Shown here: piece by piece, positions 44,460 through 56,421 of the stretch
Position numbering within the stretch: the first letter of the stretch is position 1
Layout: the number at the start of each line of letters is the position of its first letter
Source of the DNA: Coix lacryma-jobi var. lacryma-jobi
Taxonomy: Eukaryota > Streptophyta > Magnoliopsida > Poales > Poaceae
Direction of reading: 5' to 3'
NCBI GenBank assembly: GCA_009763385.1
Contig: CM019825.1
Coordinates: 117,423,131-117,487,130, forward strand
Length of the DNA: 64,000 bases
The notes under the pieces: generated by a model
Databases searched by the model: none
What the model saw: the letters and a program-made list of their open reading frames with translations, nothing else
Told to the model about the DNA's origin: nothing
Made by a program: the position numbers and the translations under genes

Positions 44460-47064
44460 TCAATAAAAAGACATAGGGTGAGCATACAGGCCAACACTAG
44501 GGTTAGTGAAGTAAGGAGAATACCAGTGTTGGGCCGGCTGCTCAAAAGAACAGTTAGCAGAAAAACCATTCCTAGCACGCCTACGGGGAAAGCGATCACC
44601 AGGTTGAGGAAAACGTGGTCCGCTAAGAGAAGAGCGTCCATCGCGATACTCAAAATGCGGTGGGGGAAAACGCTCTACAACAAAGCCACCGCCACGGGGT
44701 CCATAGCCTACAACTGCAGGCTCCCGCCGGGCATGTCCTCTCCTCTGCCTAGGCCTGGGAACTTGAGGTTCTGGACCTCTGGGCCTAGCAGCACGTCTCT
44801 GAACATTTGGGATATGTACATCATGGAAAGGATGGTACATGTCCGGGTTGTTCATCTCCCTAGCACGGCGCGCCTCTCTCTTGCGCCGAAAGCAGAACTC
44901 ACTCAAGTGTCCATCTCTCCCACAGTGCTCACAATGGTACCTCACCGCTCTCAAAGGGGGTTGTTGATACACACGGTTGTGGGTGTGGATCACTTTGCCT
45001 TTCTGTGGCAATAGCTCCTCCTGGATAGGTGGCATCGTATCAAGCTTGTTTTTCAGGTGGTTGGGTTTGGGATGCCACACTTGGTTCTTGGGTGGAGCTC
45101 TCGGAGGTTCTTCAAACACTTCATCTTTAGTGTTTGGCTTGAGAGGCTCTTTGGGTGGAAGCTTGGTAAGTTTGGGAGTAGTGGTGGAGTTGGGCTTCTC
45201 ACTCGGGTTCAGACCACTCGACTCTCCAATCTTCCCAAAAACAGAAACATCAACACCCGGAGCAAAGCCTACACCAGGACCTCCAACAGCTCGCTTAAAT
45301 TGGGAGATCATCATCCCGAGCCGCGGCTCACCACAAGACACCCATGACAAGATGGTCCGAAGGTATGTGTTTTCCTCCTCGGTTTGCATCTTGTCATGCT
45401 TCACGTTTGCAATCTCCATCTCCAAACCCTCACACAAAGCACACCTAACCACACAAGTGCTACCCGAGCTGGCCTTCTCAAGAGACTCAATCTTGGCATT
45501 CTTCTCTGCCAACTCGGTTTGCAAGACAGGACAAGTCTTGCACGCACCCAACAGCGAGGGTCTAGCCTTCAGCTCATCCACCTCTCCTATCAACACAGCA
45601 TACTTACCTCTCAAAGTGAGAAGGTCAGTCATGTGCGTGGTGCATATCTCACACTCCTCCTCATCGGTGACAACCACGGTGGACTTGACAGACTCAAGTT
45701 CCTTCATCGTATCCTCCCACTTCTGCCTAAACTCCTTGCGCTCTCTAGCGGCACGCCTAAGCAGCTTATCTTGACTAAGAAGCGCGGCAGTAAGTTTCTC
45801 GACCTCAGCGGAAAGCTCGTCGAGGGTCAGAGATACCTGGGAGGTGTCGTCGTCGTCGTCGTTCCGAGGAGTCTCCAGCTCGCCATCGAGGGCCATGGTG
45901 CAGAAGCCGTCGTCGTCGGCGAAGAAGCAGAGACCGTTCAACTTGTCCTCGATCCTCTTCTTCTTCTCGGACTCGTTATCGCTTGAGCAAGCGGAGTCGT
46001 CATCCGAGCCATCGACGTCGCTGAGCGTGGCGAAGAACGCACGCTGCTCAGCCTGGGCCTTCTCCAAGTACTTGGTCTTGATGTACTCCTTGTCAAAGCC
46101 GCCCCTCCGCTTGTGCCTCGGGGGGACATGCTTGTCCTTGCACTTGCCGGAGTCTTACTTGTGCCCATGATCACCCTTCCCAGATGTGTTCTTCTTCTTG
46201 GGACAATTGGCGATGAAGTGGTCGGGGTCGCCGCACTCATAGCATCCTGAGCGTCCTCCTCCGCGGTGACGGTTCATGCGGTTGTTGTGGAACCGCGAGA
46301 ACCGGTTGGCGAGCAAAGCTAGCTCGTCATCCCCCCAAAGACTCAAGCTGGTCCTCTGTGACAGAAAAGAGTGAAGAGAGTGCAAATCCTCCAGAGGGGT
46401 TAGCAGAAGAGCCAGAAAGCAAGGCCATCGACGGGCCAGAAGGATTTTCATAAGAAGCCCTCGCCATGGCATCGATCTCACTGGACTTGAGCTTGCTAAA
46501 GAGCTCGTCGCACGTGAGGGTCTCATAGTTAGGCGATTCGATGATCGCCTGAACCTTGGAATCCCACACCGACTGATCAAGAGTATGCAAAAGCTTCAAA
46601 GCTCTCTCATGATCGTCGAAAGGCAACAGCTCCTTGTTAGCCCTCATCCTGTTGACAATCACCTGAAAGCGAGCGAATAAACTCTCTATGCTCTCGCCAG
46701 GCATATGTCGAAAGTTCTCGTACTCTCGCTTGTGCGACTCGTAGAGACGGGTTTTGACTTGAGAGGTTCCCTCATGGAAACGCATGAGGGATGCCCAAAT
46801 CTCCCGAGCCGTAGCGAGGTGAGAAACGCGATCAAACTCCATCATGCTCAAGCATGAGAAAAGAGCATTACGGGCTCGACTATTGGCATCGTGATCATTC
46901 ATCTGACGCTGAGTCACACGAGCAGCCAAGACCACGTAATCAACAGAGTTGCAAATATCCCAAATAGATGCACCCATACTCTGCAGAAAAGCCGACATGC
47001 GTATCTTCCAATACGCATAGTTCGTCCCATCAAAGAACGGTGGTTTGCCCACGCCGCGATCCAT
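44460..47064 (-). pseudogene. Sirevirus 2 gag, frameshifted
   Basis: Opens MDRGVGKPPFFDGTNYAYWK and follows Sirevirus 1 gag throughout. An extra C in a C run at about 46330-46335 shifts the frame at residue 245. TAA at 46155-46157 breaks the segment after the first knuckle (CYECGDPDHFIANC). The second knuckle CEHCGRDGHLSEFC and the tail ...YAHPMSFY-TGA are intact. The codon equivalent to the Sirevirus 1 gag stop is a serine here. Confidence 0.9.
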
Positions 47065-47113
47065 GTCGCCTTCTGTAGATCTGGAACCGGCTAAGGTGGA
47101 AGATCCTTAACCC

Positions 47114-47126
47114 GCTCCGATACCAA
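47114..47126 (-). promoter_or_regulatory. Primer binding site of Sirevirus 2
   Basis: Element-sense TTGGTATCGGAGC adjacent to the 5' LTR; initiator tRNA-Met type with one mismatch. Confidence 0.88.
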
Positions 47127-47127
47127 T

Positions 47128-49196
47128 TGAAGGACCGAAAATGCACTAGCAAGGCGACCAGAGGGGGGGGTGAATGGGAGCTCAAAAATTTCTTTCGAAA
47201 CTTTGGCCGATTGTCCCAAAATCAACCCCCGAAAGCTACGACAGAGAACGTGATGCCCACGACCCTTGGAAGAGGGTGGATGATCCCTTGGATCACAGCG
47301 AGGCACCACAAAGCGATAGCGAACCAAACGGCAAAAGCACCGGAACAAGTTTGACCTCAAAAACCAAGTCCCGAACGTAGATAGACGGCTACGTCGAGAA
47401 ATCCCCAAATACCGATGCTAACAAGTGGCAAAGATACCTAGAGAGGTTCCTTGGTCAACTACAAGGTCAAACGAGAAGTCCGGAAACTAAGCGAACAAGC
47501 CGGGAGAGCAAACGCACGAAACTGGAAGCTTCAGGCGATTCCCGGACTGTCCGGACCTAGAGTCCCGGACTGTCCGCCCAAGGGCGGACTGTCCGCGGTT
47601 CACTGGCGGACTGTCCGCTGGCAGAAAACGCAAAACAGCAGAGTTGCTGCAAACTCCCTAGACAGTCCCGGACTGTCCGTGGTTTACACTGGCGGACTGT
47701 CCGCCGGTCAACCGAGACCCAAAACGCAGAGACTCGCGGCCACTGCTCTGGCCAAGTCCCCGACGCGCGGACTGTCCGCGCCTAGGGTGGCGGACTGTCC
47801 GCCAACACCCAGTGAGGGCGATTTTGGTCGCCCTTCACCCAAATCTTCTCCAAATCGATTCAAACCAAAATCCCACGTTCCCAAACTTGGAGAGGATGAT
47901 CACGGAGTAGTTAGGAGACTATCCCCAAGAAATCATCCGCTCAATTTGACTCAAACACCGGGAAATCAAAAGGGGAGGAGGATGAACCGAAAAGCGCCAC
48001 GAAAACGAAATCAACCCGATCTACTTGTTCGTAAGGAGTTAGATAAATCCCTTCGGTGGAAATGATCTCCTTTCAAATACGAACAAGTTGATTCAAACGG
48101 ATTTCGCAAAGACGCACGAGAGAGGGAGATCGAGTGACGGGAAAATCATGGAGAAATGAAGAACGCGAAGAACACGAACCAAAACACGAATCAACACATC
48201 GATCTGCAACCGTGTGGCTACCACACGCTACAATAGTGAGGTTACGGCCTCACTTCCTCAAAATCTCCAGTACACAGAGGTATGGTTCTCTGCGGATCTC
48301 AGCTAGCTACAGCAGGGGATTGGGAGAGCAGGAAACCCTAGAAGCAAAGAGCAAATGACTGAGATAGATGGGGAGGTGGGTGTCTCCCCCTACTTATCCT
48401 AATTCTAACTATTCCTAATTCCCACTCTACCCCTAACTACTTACAGAGCGAACCAGCTAAACCCTAGGGTTATTCTGGACCAACTCGATGGTAGGTGGAT
48501 CCGACGGCCATGCCCGCCCAACTCGTAGCGTTGCCTCGACGCAACCTCCCGATTGCCGCCATGTGCCGCCCTCGCTCTGCACCCCCGGTTTTGTGGCCCA
48601 AACCGGGAAACCAGCCTTTCCAGCCAACCCTCGGTTTTGAGGCCCAATCCGGGAAACCAGCCCACCAACGCCTGAGTTTTGTGGCCCAAACTCAGCAAAC
48701 CCGCAGCACCCAGGTTTTGAGACCCAAACGTGGAAACCGTCCTCAGCCCGAGTTTTGTGGCCAAACTCGGAAACCGTCCGCGCCCAGGTTTTGAGGCCCA
48801 AACCTGGAAACTGTCCACCCGATGGTTTTTCTCTGGCTCTACCACCAAACCGACGCTGTAGAGGGGATGCACCTCCCGTGCACCCCGTCCACCGACACGT
48901 GTCCCCAAGTCCACGACTCAGGCAACACATGACCGCAAGTCTTCGCTCGTCGCTGTCCCAGGCTGTCTGCCAACACAGCTGATCCTCGGGCCACCGGTCC
49001 CTCAGTCCAAGCCTCACGTCCGCCCTTCGCCACTCTCGGTCCATCGGCACGACACGTCTCTACTTGACCTTCACCTTGCCTCTGATCACTGCATCCGTGC
49101 TCGACACCTGCACAACACAAGCCAAAGAACATGCACATCATCCCAGTTGACAATCACTCATCACTCAGAGACTCGGCATACACCCATGTATCCGCA
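47128..49196 (-). repeat. 5' LTR of Sirevirus 2
   Basis: 2,069 bp from TGAAGGACCG to GTATCCGCA. It has the full CGGACTGTCCG cluster at about 47539-47810, including GCGCGGAC-T-GTCCGCGC, and the hairpin array at 48583-48811. Confidence 0.95.
48583..48811. repeat. Six-unit covarying hairpin array (Sirevirus 2, 5' LTR)
   Basis: Identical unit order and the same two imperfect stems as the 3' LTR copy, so those changes predate insertion. Confidence 0.88.
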
Positions 49197-49201
49197 TTAG
49201 C

Positions 49202-49591
49202 TAGGTGTTGTTTTTGCTCTCTAACATTACTTGTGCCATCATGGAGCTCATGAAGTTTTAGCCAAATTTCATGAGATGTTTGTAAAGTAAAAACTTGGTT
49301 AAACACATCCATGCTAAACGATTCAAACAAGCAATTTTTAGCTCTAGCATTAAGATGAATTTCCTTTTCATCACCCGCGGTAGGCTTCTCGGGATTCTTA
49401 AGGGGTTTCATCCCGTCGCGGGTGACTCTCCAAACACCTAAATCAACTGCTTCTAGGTAGCAAGCCATTCTAGCACTATAGTAGGGAAAGTTTGTGCCGT
49501 CAAAGTGCGGAGGCCTAGAGGTATCCATCCCAACCACTCTCAATAGCGTCGGCTCAACGGCGGTGAAGCCAAGAGTCCAAAAATGAGCCAA
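49202..49591 (-). pseudogene. gag of TR-GAG unit B, N-terminal part
   Basis: Opens MAHFWTLGFTAVEPTLLRVV and runs through DGTNFPYYSARMACYLEAVD to ...SNVREQKQHLA, where Sirevirus 2 interrupts it. It continues at 36499 without loss once one TTAGC is ignored. Confidence 0.9.
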
Positions 49592-49608
49592 CTGGCTCTG
49601 ATACCAAT

Positions 49609-51379
49609 TGAAAGGACCGTGACGCCTAAGAGAGAGGGGGGGGGGGGTGAATTAGGCAACTAAAACTTTACTCTAACTATGGCCTCTAATTACCACCTAG
49701 TCAAAACCTATGCAAGAAAGTAAACTAGATAAAAGAGCAACTATGGTTTTGCTAGGTGTGTTGCTATCTCTACCACATTAGAGTTATTTGACCTAGGTTC
49801 CAAACCTATCAACTAGCCTAACAACTAAGCTAGGAAAGGTAAAGACATAATTAAGGTAGCAAAGTAAATGCGGAAACTAAAGAGCAAGGTAGAGATGCAA
49901 ACTCCCGTCGACGACTCCGTTATTTTTACCGAGGTATCGAGAAGCACGCAAGCTTCCTCCTAGTCCTCATTGGAGCCCCTCGCAAGGAATCCCTCGCAAG
50001 GGCCAAGCTCTCGGTCAGGTGACTCCGTGGATAGCTCCGGTCCTTCCCCACGCGCAAGTGGATCTCCGGTTAAGCCACTCGTGGCAAAGCCTCTCCCGGA
50101 TGCTTCCTGCCGTCTCCACTATCAAGCTTCCGGCTGAACCGCCGCGGGCCTTGTTCCCTTCGGTACACGGTGGCGGCCACACCACAAACGCGGTTGGTGT
50201 GGTCTCGCAAGACTACAAGCCCCTCTGATGTACAACAATGGTGCACACAAGCACCGAGTAGCAAGAGGTATGCAAACCTCACTAAACACTAGGCCTAAAC
50301 CTAGAGCAAGCGCATGAGCGGTGGTCTAACTAGCCTAAGCACTTCGCAAAGCACCTACACTAATCACCATGTAAATCACTAAGCACTATGCATATGGAGG
50401 CACTAATATGGTGTAGCAACACTCTTGGTATGTTTCCTTACTCCTCCACACCTCATTTGGCCGATTAAAGGTGGTATATATAGCCCCCCAATCAAATAGA
50501 GCTATTGGGGGGGGGGGGGGGCTGAAATCAGCTTTCTGTAGAGCATCAGACGCTACAGTGATGGCATCGGACGCGTCCTATGCTCATGTGATGAGTAGCC
50601 GTTGGAAAACTAGCCGTTAGACCTATCTTCGGGAGCATCGGACGCTACAGTAGTGCATCGGACGCTGGCATCGGACTCTACCATCACACTGTTCATTCTG
50701 GGCTGATTTCGGAGGTCATCGGACGCTGCATCGGACGCGCGTCCGTTGCTCTGCATCGGAGCGTCCGTTGCTCCATTTTGAGAGAGAGAGGCTTTTGTAT
50801 TTTGGGCATAACTCTTAGCTCCGAACTCCGATTTTGATGATCTTGGACTTATTGGAAAGATAATAAAATTCTCTACAACTTTATGCTAGTGCCATGTCAG
50901 TTTGAGCAACTCCAAAAACATGAGACAGTTCCAATTCAATCAGCTCTTGTCTCGGCTTGAGCGGGCATAACTCTTAGCTCCGAACTCCGATTTCGATGAT
51001 CTTGGACTTTTCGGAAAGCTAATGAAATGCTCTACAGCTTTATGCTAATGCCATGTCATTTTGAAAAAATCCAAAATCATGAGACAGTTCCAATTCAATC
51101 AGCTCTTGTCTCGGCTTGAGTTGCTCAACTTTGTTTGCGTCCGTCCTCTGTTTCTTGTGTCTTGGACTTTGCTTGATCTTTGTAATTCTTCAATACATCT
51201 TGCAGGGTCTTGCTTGAGGTGTTGATAATTTGATCACCATATTGCCTTCGTCCAAGTCACATGTGCATCCTATTGGACTACAAAACAAACACTTGCAAAC
51301 ACATTAGTCCAATTTGGTTATGTTGATCATCAAACACCAAAATCCAAAGTTAAATGGGTCGAGGTCCATTTTCCTTACA
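49609..51379 (-). repeat. LTR 3 of the TR-GAG complex (5'-most)
   Basis: 1,771 bp. It retains the GCATCGGACGC block missing in LTR 2 and the 159-bp-period duplication. An iMet primer site (TTGGTATCAGAGCC) lies just inside, at 49594-49607. Confidence 0.95.
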
Positions 51380-52697
51380 CATGGTTTGATCATACCTTGA
51401 ACTATAAAGAGATAGATTAACTTCTTAATGTGGTTCTAACTATAGGTCATAGACTACATCGACTAGTGCAATTATGTTTAGCAATCATGGTTAGAATAAC
51501 TTATATTTATACGAAGGAGACATCACACATGGAGGATCAGATCCAGAGTCTATCCCCTCCGGATGACCGCGTCTTACTAGGCCTATATTTGGGGAGTGGA
51601 CTACAAAGGAATCAACGAGGCTATAAGAGTCACCCTCACGAACTACCACTTGCTGGTCCGAAATATAGGGTGCATTCGCAGGTAAACAACGTATAAGCAC
51701 CATGCTTACACAATGTCAACTACTGTTGACGGTAGATAACCATCAAATTTATATCAAGAAAAGGATGGAAAAAGGGCACAAAAGAATCATCAACATAAGA
51801 ATAGGGTTTTATCTAACAGATTTCCACGAGTTTTGATGAATATCTATTTTTGTAGGGGGTCATCCAAAAATATCCAAAGAAGGCCCACATTTCATGTTTA
51901 CATAGAGAGAATAATATATCGAAGCCACATGTGAAAAAGAACAATCTAGAAGGCTTAGGAAGACACTAGAACAAGGGAGAAGGAGAGGGGGCCCATGCCC
52001 AGGGTGGCCGCCCTGGCAGGTGGGGGCGCCTGCCCTCCCCCCATATCCAATAAGATACAAGCTCGTGGATCAATGATGAACCGACTTTGAGGAGTAATAA
52101 TCTTCATCCATTTAGGTTGGTTTGAACCTACGACTACGGTTCATCTCCCACCGTGCTATATAAGGAGGCCCAGACCCCAGGGTTTCTCATCTCATTCATT
52201 TGAAGCCAGATCCAGAGGTAGACCAGAGATCATCTCTCCACCAGAGAATTAGACTAGATACTCCAATTCCTCAATTCTATATAGAATTAGCAAGATAGAT
52301 TGTAGAAGTGTTCGGGAGTTACGCTCAGGATTCTAAATCTGTCTCAAGAGTCAGTTATTATCTTGTATCTTTCTCCAAGACTTCATTCTAATTGATTATG
52401 TTGCTATTTATTATGTTTCTAGTTTACTCTAGTTGTATATTTGATATAGTCATGATTGATAATGAGTGCATACATATATTCGCAAAGCGCTTAGTTCTCA
52501 TCGTGAGGGAATTAAGTGGTAAACTAAGTTTAAGCATGGTGCTTAGATGGCATTTACCTGCGAATGCATCCTATTGGTCGGACTTTGTGGTAGATCACAG
52601 ATGTGATATTCTCGTTGAGTCTTCTATAGTCCACACCATGTCAATAACGATAATAGAACAATATTACAAGGATTGTCTTGCTTTGTTCATGATTTTC
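51380..52697. other. Unassigned repeat region with inverted arms, host of the TR-GAG complex
   Basis: It continues the sequence left of 26364. Segments 51591-51709 and 52530-52640 are diverged inverted copies of each other (shared core TTTACCTGCGAATGCA, and TAAGCATGGTGCTT). Between them, TGTTGACGGTAGATAACC at about 51724 resembles a Gypsy LTR start. The two arms translate to similar peptides (LPANAPY / LPANASY), but no known domain is seen. Confidence 0.5.
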
Positions 52698-54650
52698 TGA
52701 AGGACCGGATTAGCGACCAGAGGGGGGGGGGGGTGAATGGGAGCCTCAAATTCAACTCGTGAATAGTATGGCCCTTGTACCAGAAAGTCATCCAAAAGCA
52801 AAGACTCGAAACGACCAGAGAGTTCACGACCTACGAGTAGGTGGATACCCTAGGAGATGTCCTAGTGGTACAGCGGAACCTCCGGAGAAACCCCAAAAGC
52901 AGCTGCCAAAATCTCGGAGCAAAACTGCAAAGACTGCAGGTTCGCGGACTGTCCGGGGTTAGGATCCCGGACTGTCCGCCGGCAAAAGACGAGAAACAGG
53001 ACTGTTCAGCAGGTCTGCTGGAATGTTCCCGGACTATCCGCGGGTTTGTACCGCGGACTGTCCGCCGTTCACTCAACAGTGAGCAGTCAGGGGTCTGCTC
53101 CTGACTGAACTTGAAGAAACTCGATCCGCGGAGTGTTCGCCGTCACGGGCGCGGACTGTCCGCCACCACCCAGAAAACACAATCTTGCTCGGGCTCAAGA
53201 ACAACTCCAAATTGATCTCAACCAAATCGAGAGGAACTTTGATCAAACTCCCCCTAGATGATCCTCTATGTATTGGGGTGCTAATCCTAGGAAATCATCG
53301 CACCAAACCAAGTCAATCAAGAGAAATTTGTGGATCACTGAGAAAGGGGGAAGAACGAGGAACAAACACAAAATCAACCCGATCTATGGATTCGTGAGGT
53401 TAGAAGAGAATCCCTTCGGTAGAAAGAAGGGGCTCACGACCAAGAACGAATTGATTCAAGTGGAATCGAAAATCATCTCGCGCAGAGGAAGAACGAAGCA
53501 AATCTCCGGGAGATGAAAAACCAAAACATGAAGAACACAAGACACGATTTGATTTCAACCGAAATTCCTCCACACGAGGAGACAACGAGAATACGGTCTT
53601 GTTTCCTCAAAAGATCCAAATACACAGAGGTATGATTCCCGTCTCTGCGGATCGCTTGCAGCGAGGTATGATTAGAACCTAAGCGAGGGCTAGAGAGAGA
53701 GAGCTCAGGAACAAATGACTGCAAGGATAGGGAGAGAGGAGGGGTGCCTCTCTTATTTATAGCCTAAAACAATAATCCCCTTACTACCCCTAGATACATG
53801 AGCGAAACGGCCAACCCTAGGGGTATCCTGATCCAACTCTGCTGATAGTTGATCTGACGGCCACGCGCCTTCCTCATCCTTAGCTTCGCCTCGACGCAAG
53901 CCTCAGGATGCCGCCACGTGCCGCCCAGTCGACCACCGCGCCTACCTCGTGGATAGCCTCGCCTCCGCGCCAGCCTCTCCACGCCGCCACGGGTCGACCG
54001 TCCTTTTTGCGGACCTCCCCCCGGTTTTGAGGCCGAAATCGGGAAACCTGGGCCTTCCCCCGGTTTTGAGGCCGAAACCGGGAAACCTGTCCTCAGGCTG
54101 AGTTTTGTGGCCCAAACTCAGAAACCCGCGTGCCCAGGTTTTGAGGCCCAAACCTGGAAACCGTCCACGCCGAGTTTTGAGGCCCAAACTCGGAAACCGG
54201 CCACCCGAGTTTTGAGGCCCAAACTCGGAAACCGTCGAGGGTAGCTTTTCGAGGCTCAGCTACCGAACCCGTGCCGTAGACGGGATGTGGTTCGCACACC
54301 CCGAGTTCCAGCACCGATGCCGGAGCATGTCCAGCCTCCACGCCGGGCATCCTCCCGACTCGGCTGATGCACCGCACATCCCCATGTACTCTTGCTTGTC
54401 AACGCCACGTGCCAGCTACCACAGCTGATCCTCAGGTCTCCCGGTCCGTCGTTCCAAGTTCCACGTCCGCCCTTCACCACTCCCGGTCCGTCGGCACGGC
54501 ACGTCCCCACTTGACCTTCACCTCACCTTCGACCACTGCCCGAGCTCCGCACCTGCACATCAACACAGCCAAGAGACATGTTGCCCGTTGATCGGTCACT
54601 CATCACTCAGGAAGGGAACCACAAGGGCACATATCAACCTTGTGTTCACA
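52698..54650 (-). repeat. 3' LTR of Sirevirus 3
   Basis: 1,953 bp, TGAAGGACCGGATTAGCG ... TTGTGTTCACA. Compared with the 5' LTR it lacks about 46 bp between GGACTGTCCGCC repeats (near 52980) but keeps about 40 bp near 53530 that the 5' LTR has lost. Confidence 0.94.
54017..54228. repeat. Six-unit covarying hairpin array (Sirevirus 3, 3' LTR)
   Basis: Stem pairs in order: CCCGG/TCGGG (one G-T), CCCGG/CCGGG, CTGAG/CTCAG, CCAGG/CCTGG, CCGAG/CTCGG, CCGAG/CTCGG. The first five follow the Sirevirus 1 order although surrounding LTR sequence differs. Confidence 0.9.
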
Positions 54651-56421
54651 ATCTCCCCCTTGATGAGTGCATCGTCAACTCATAGTATCCGTAACCAGAA
54701 TAGAAGAAAGCAGAATTAGATAGAAGGAGAAAAACTCACTCGAAATGTCCAAAATCCAGAGAAAAGGCCAAAGAAGAACAATTCGAGATAAGCGAAGCTT
54801 GGTCCCCAAAGACATGGGCAACGGTTCGACACAACCAAGCAAAAGATCGGAGCAACAACTCATCAAGAAGCAAAACTCGATCAAAATTAGAGCACAAAAC
54901 TTGGTTCCCAAAGACATGGGCAACGACTCGACGCAACCAAGTCAGAAGCAAGCTAGTCCTCAAGAAGAGGCAGAAGGGGCTCAACATCACTAGCTGAAAG
55001 CTCGAACACCAAATGAAGACTGCATAAGAAGCAGCTACTGCTAGTCCCTCAAGATAGAGGCACAGAGGCTCAACACAACCAGCAGTAAGCCCGATACAAA
55101 TCAAGAACCACTAAACCAAGATGAAAATAGCTAGTCCCTCAAGACAGAGGCACAGAAGCTCGACGCAACTAGCTGAAAGGATCGATATCAACCAAAACCA
55201 ACTCGGAACAGGCAGAAATACTCCCCCTCACTTAAAAAACTCCCCCTCAACAAGTGAAGCATAAATTGCAAATTGTCACCACAACAAGACATTCTCCCCC
55301 AATTCTCCCCCTTGGGGGCAATTTGCAATCAAAAAGAGAAGGAAAAGAGCTCAAGTAAGTCAAACGGAGCTAGGTCATGCCTATCGGAGTCAAGCACATG
55401 CACATGAGTCAAAAATGCATGTTATCAGCTTCAGGTATATACTCGAAAGAGTGAAAGAATGCTCTAATGAGTGCTGATCCGACTACATAGCAACATACAC
55501 AAGTGCTAGCAAAGGCTCAAACTGATCACCGAGAACAAGATATGAATGCATAAGCTCAGTGAGCAGTTTTAAGCCATTTAGAAAGGAGTTTCACCATCAA
55601 ATTAGCACTAAGCATGTATAGACAGGAAGTCAAACAAGTGCTAAACATGTATGTAAGGTGAACTACCCCTAGTAAGGTTCAACCATCATGCTATAGAGTG
55701 AAACATAAACTTGTGTTTTTAGATTTTATTGGAGATATTTATAGCGGTTTTTACACAAGTTCAGATTCAACATGTGATTGCGAGAGGTTGAAAGCTTGTC
55801 ATGGCCTAACTTTCCAACCGTGCTAAGCCTATGCATATGCAATTAGGAGCTTAAAGCATCGGTTTCGGTCTTACACTACACGGCTAAAGTTTAACTCAGA
55901 GTGCTATGAGAAACAGTCTCGATACCGTGATGTGCTGACAAAGCAATCCCATCTCGATCATTTCAATTCACTAAAACTTGGTTCATTTTAAGCAGAATAT
56001 GGACAATCCAAGCAAGTGAATGACTCAGAACTAGAGACATAGCAACCTAGCATATATGCAATAGCTCAAGGGACCTCAACACATCCTACACATGCTAGTT
56101 GCCAATCTCAATGGTGAACATGTATCAAGTTTTAAGTTCATTAGACATGTTCAGCGTTCTGAAAGAAATAGCTTAGGTCACAAAATGTAACAGTGATCAA
56201 AGAGAGCCTAAGCTACAAGCATCATGAGATATCATCGAAGCATACACTAATCAGAGCATAAATTCATTCTAAGGAATATAGACATGAAGCTTGAAATAAA
56301 AAGATGTATGCATGATGAAGTCAAAATCGGAGCCAAAGCAAAACCAGAAAGACTCAAGACCTAAAAACAAAAAGGATCAGAAAGTCAGTTTATTTTACAA
56401 CAAGCAAAATGTTTCCCCCAT
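54651..56421 (-). other. Polypurine tracts and non-coding 3' internal region of Sirevirus 3
   Basis: The primary tract ATCTCCCCCTT lies at 54651-54661, with further CTCCCCC copies near 55222, 55242, 55294 and 55305. About 1.7 kb without a recognisable frame. Confidence 0.8.

Larger units (their letters stand above)
36505..49196 (-). mobile_element. Sirevirus 2: Copia LTR retrotransposon nested in TR-GAG unit B
   Basis: 12.7 kb with target duplication TTAGC at 36500-36504 and 49197-49201, inserted in the gag of unit B. Same family and order as Sirevirus 1. The 3' LTR carries a ~456-bp deletion, and pol carries a 1.6 kb Gypsy-like LTR remnant (42083-43708). gag and pol have several frameshifts at homopolymers and several stops. 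Confidence 0.93.
26364..51379 (-). mobile_element. Tandem TR-GAG complex: LTR-gag-LTR-gag-LTR, second unit split by Sirevirus 2
   Basis: Three copies of one LTR (26364-28134, 31668-33414, 49609-51379) alternate with two copies of the same ~3.5 kb internal region. Each internal region has an iMet primer site, a gag with two zinc knuckles and polypurine tracts, but no protease, integrase, RT or RNase H. Without Sirevirus 2 the second internal region (33415-36504 plus 49202-49608) equals the first in length and order. Flanking 5-mers CATTG (26359-26363) and CATGG (51380-51384) match at four of five bases, consistent with one target duplication around the whole complex. A shared middle LTR suggests unequal recombination between two copies. 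Gag-only elements with LTRs have been described as TR-GAG. Confidence 0.88.

Noticed and set aside
52392..52700. 102-residue plus-strand ORF left of Sirevirus 3
   Set aside because: Ends at the Sirevirus insertion point and partly matches the inverted arm at 51591-51709; repeat-derived with no known domain.
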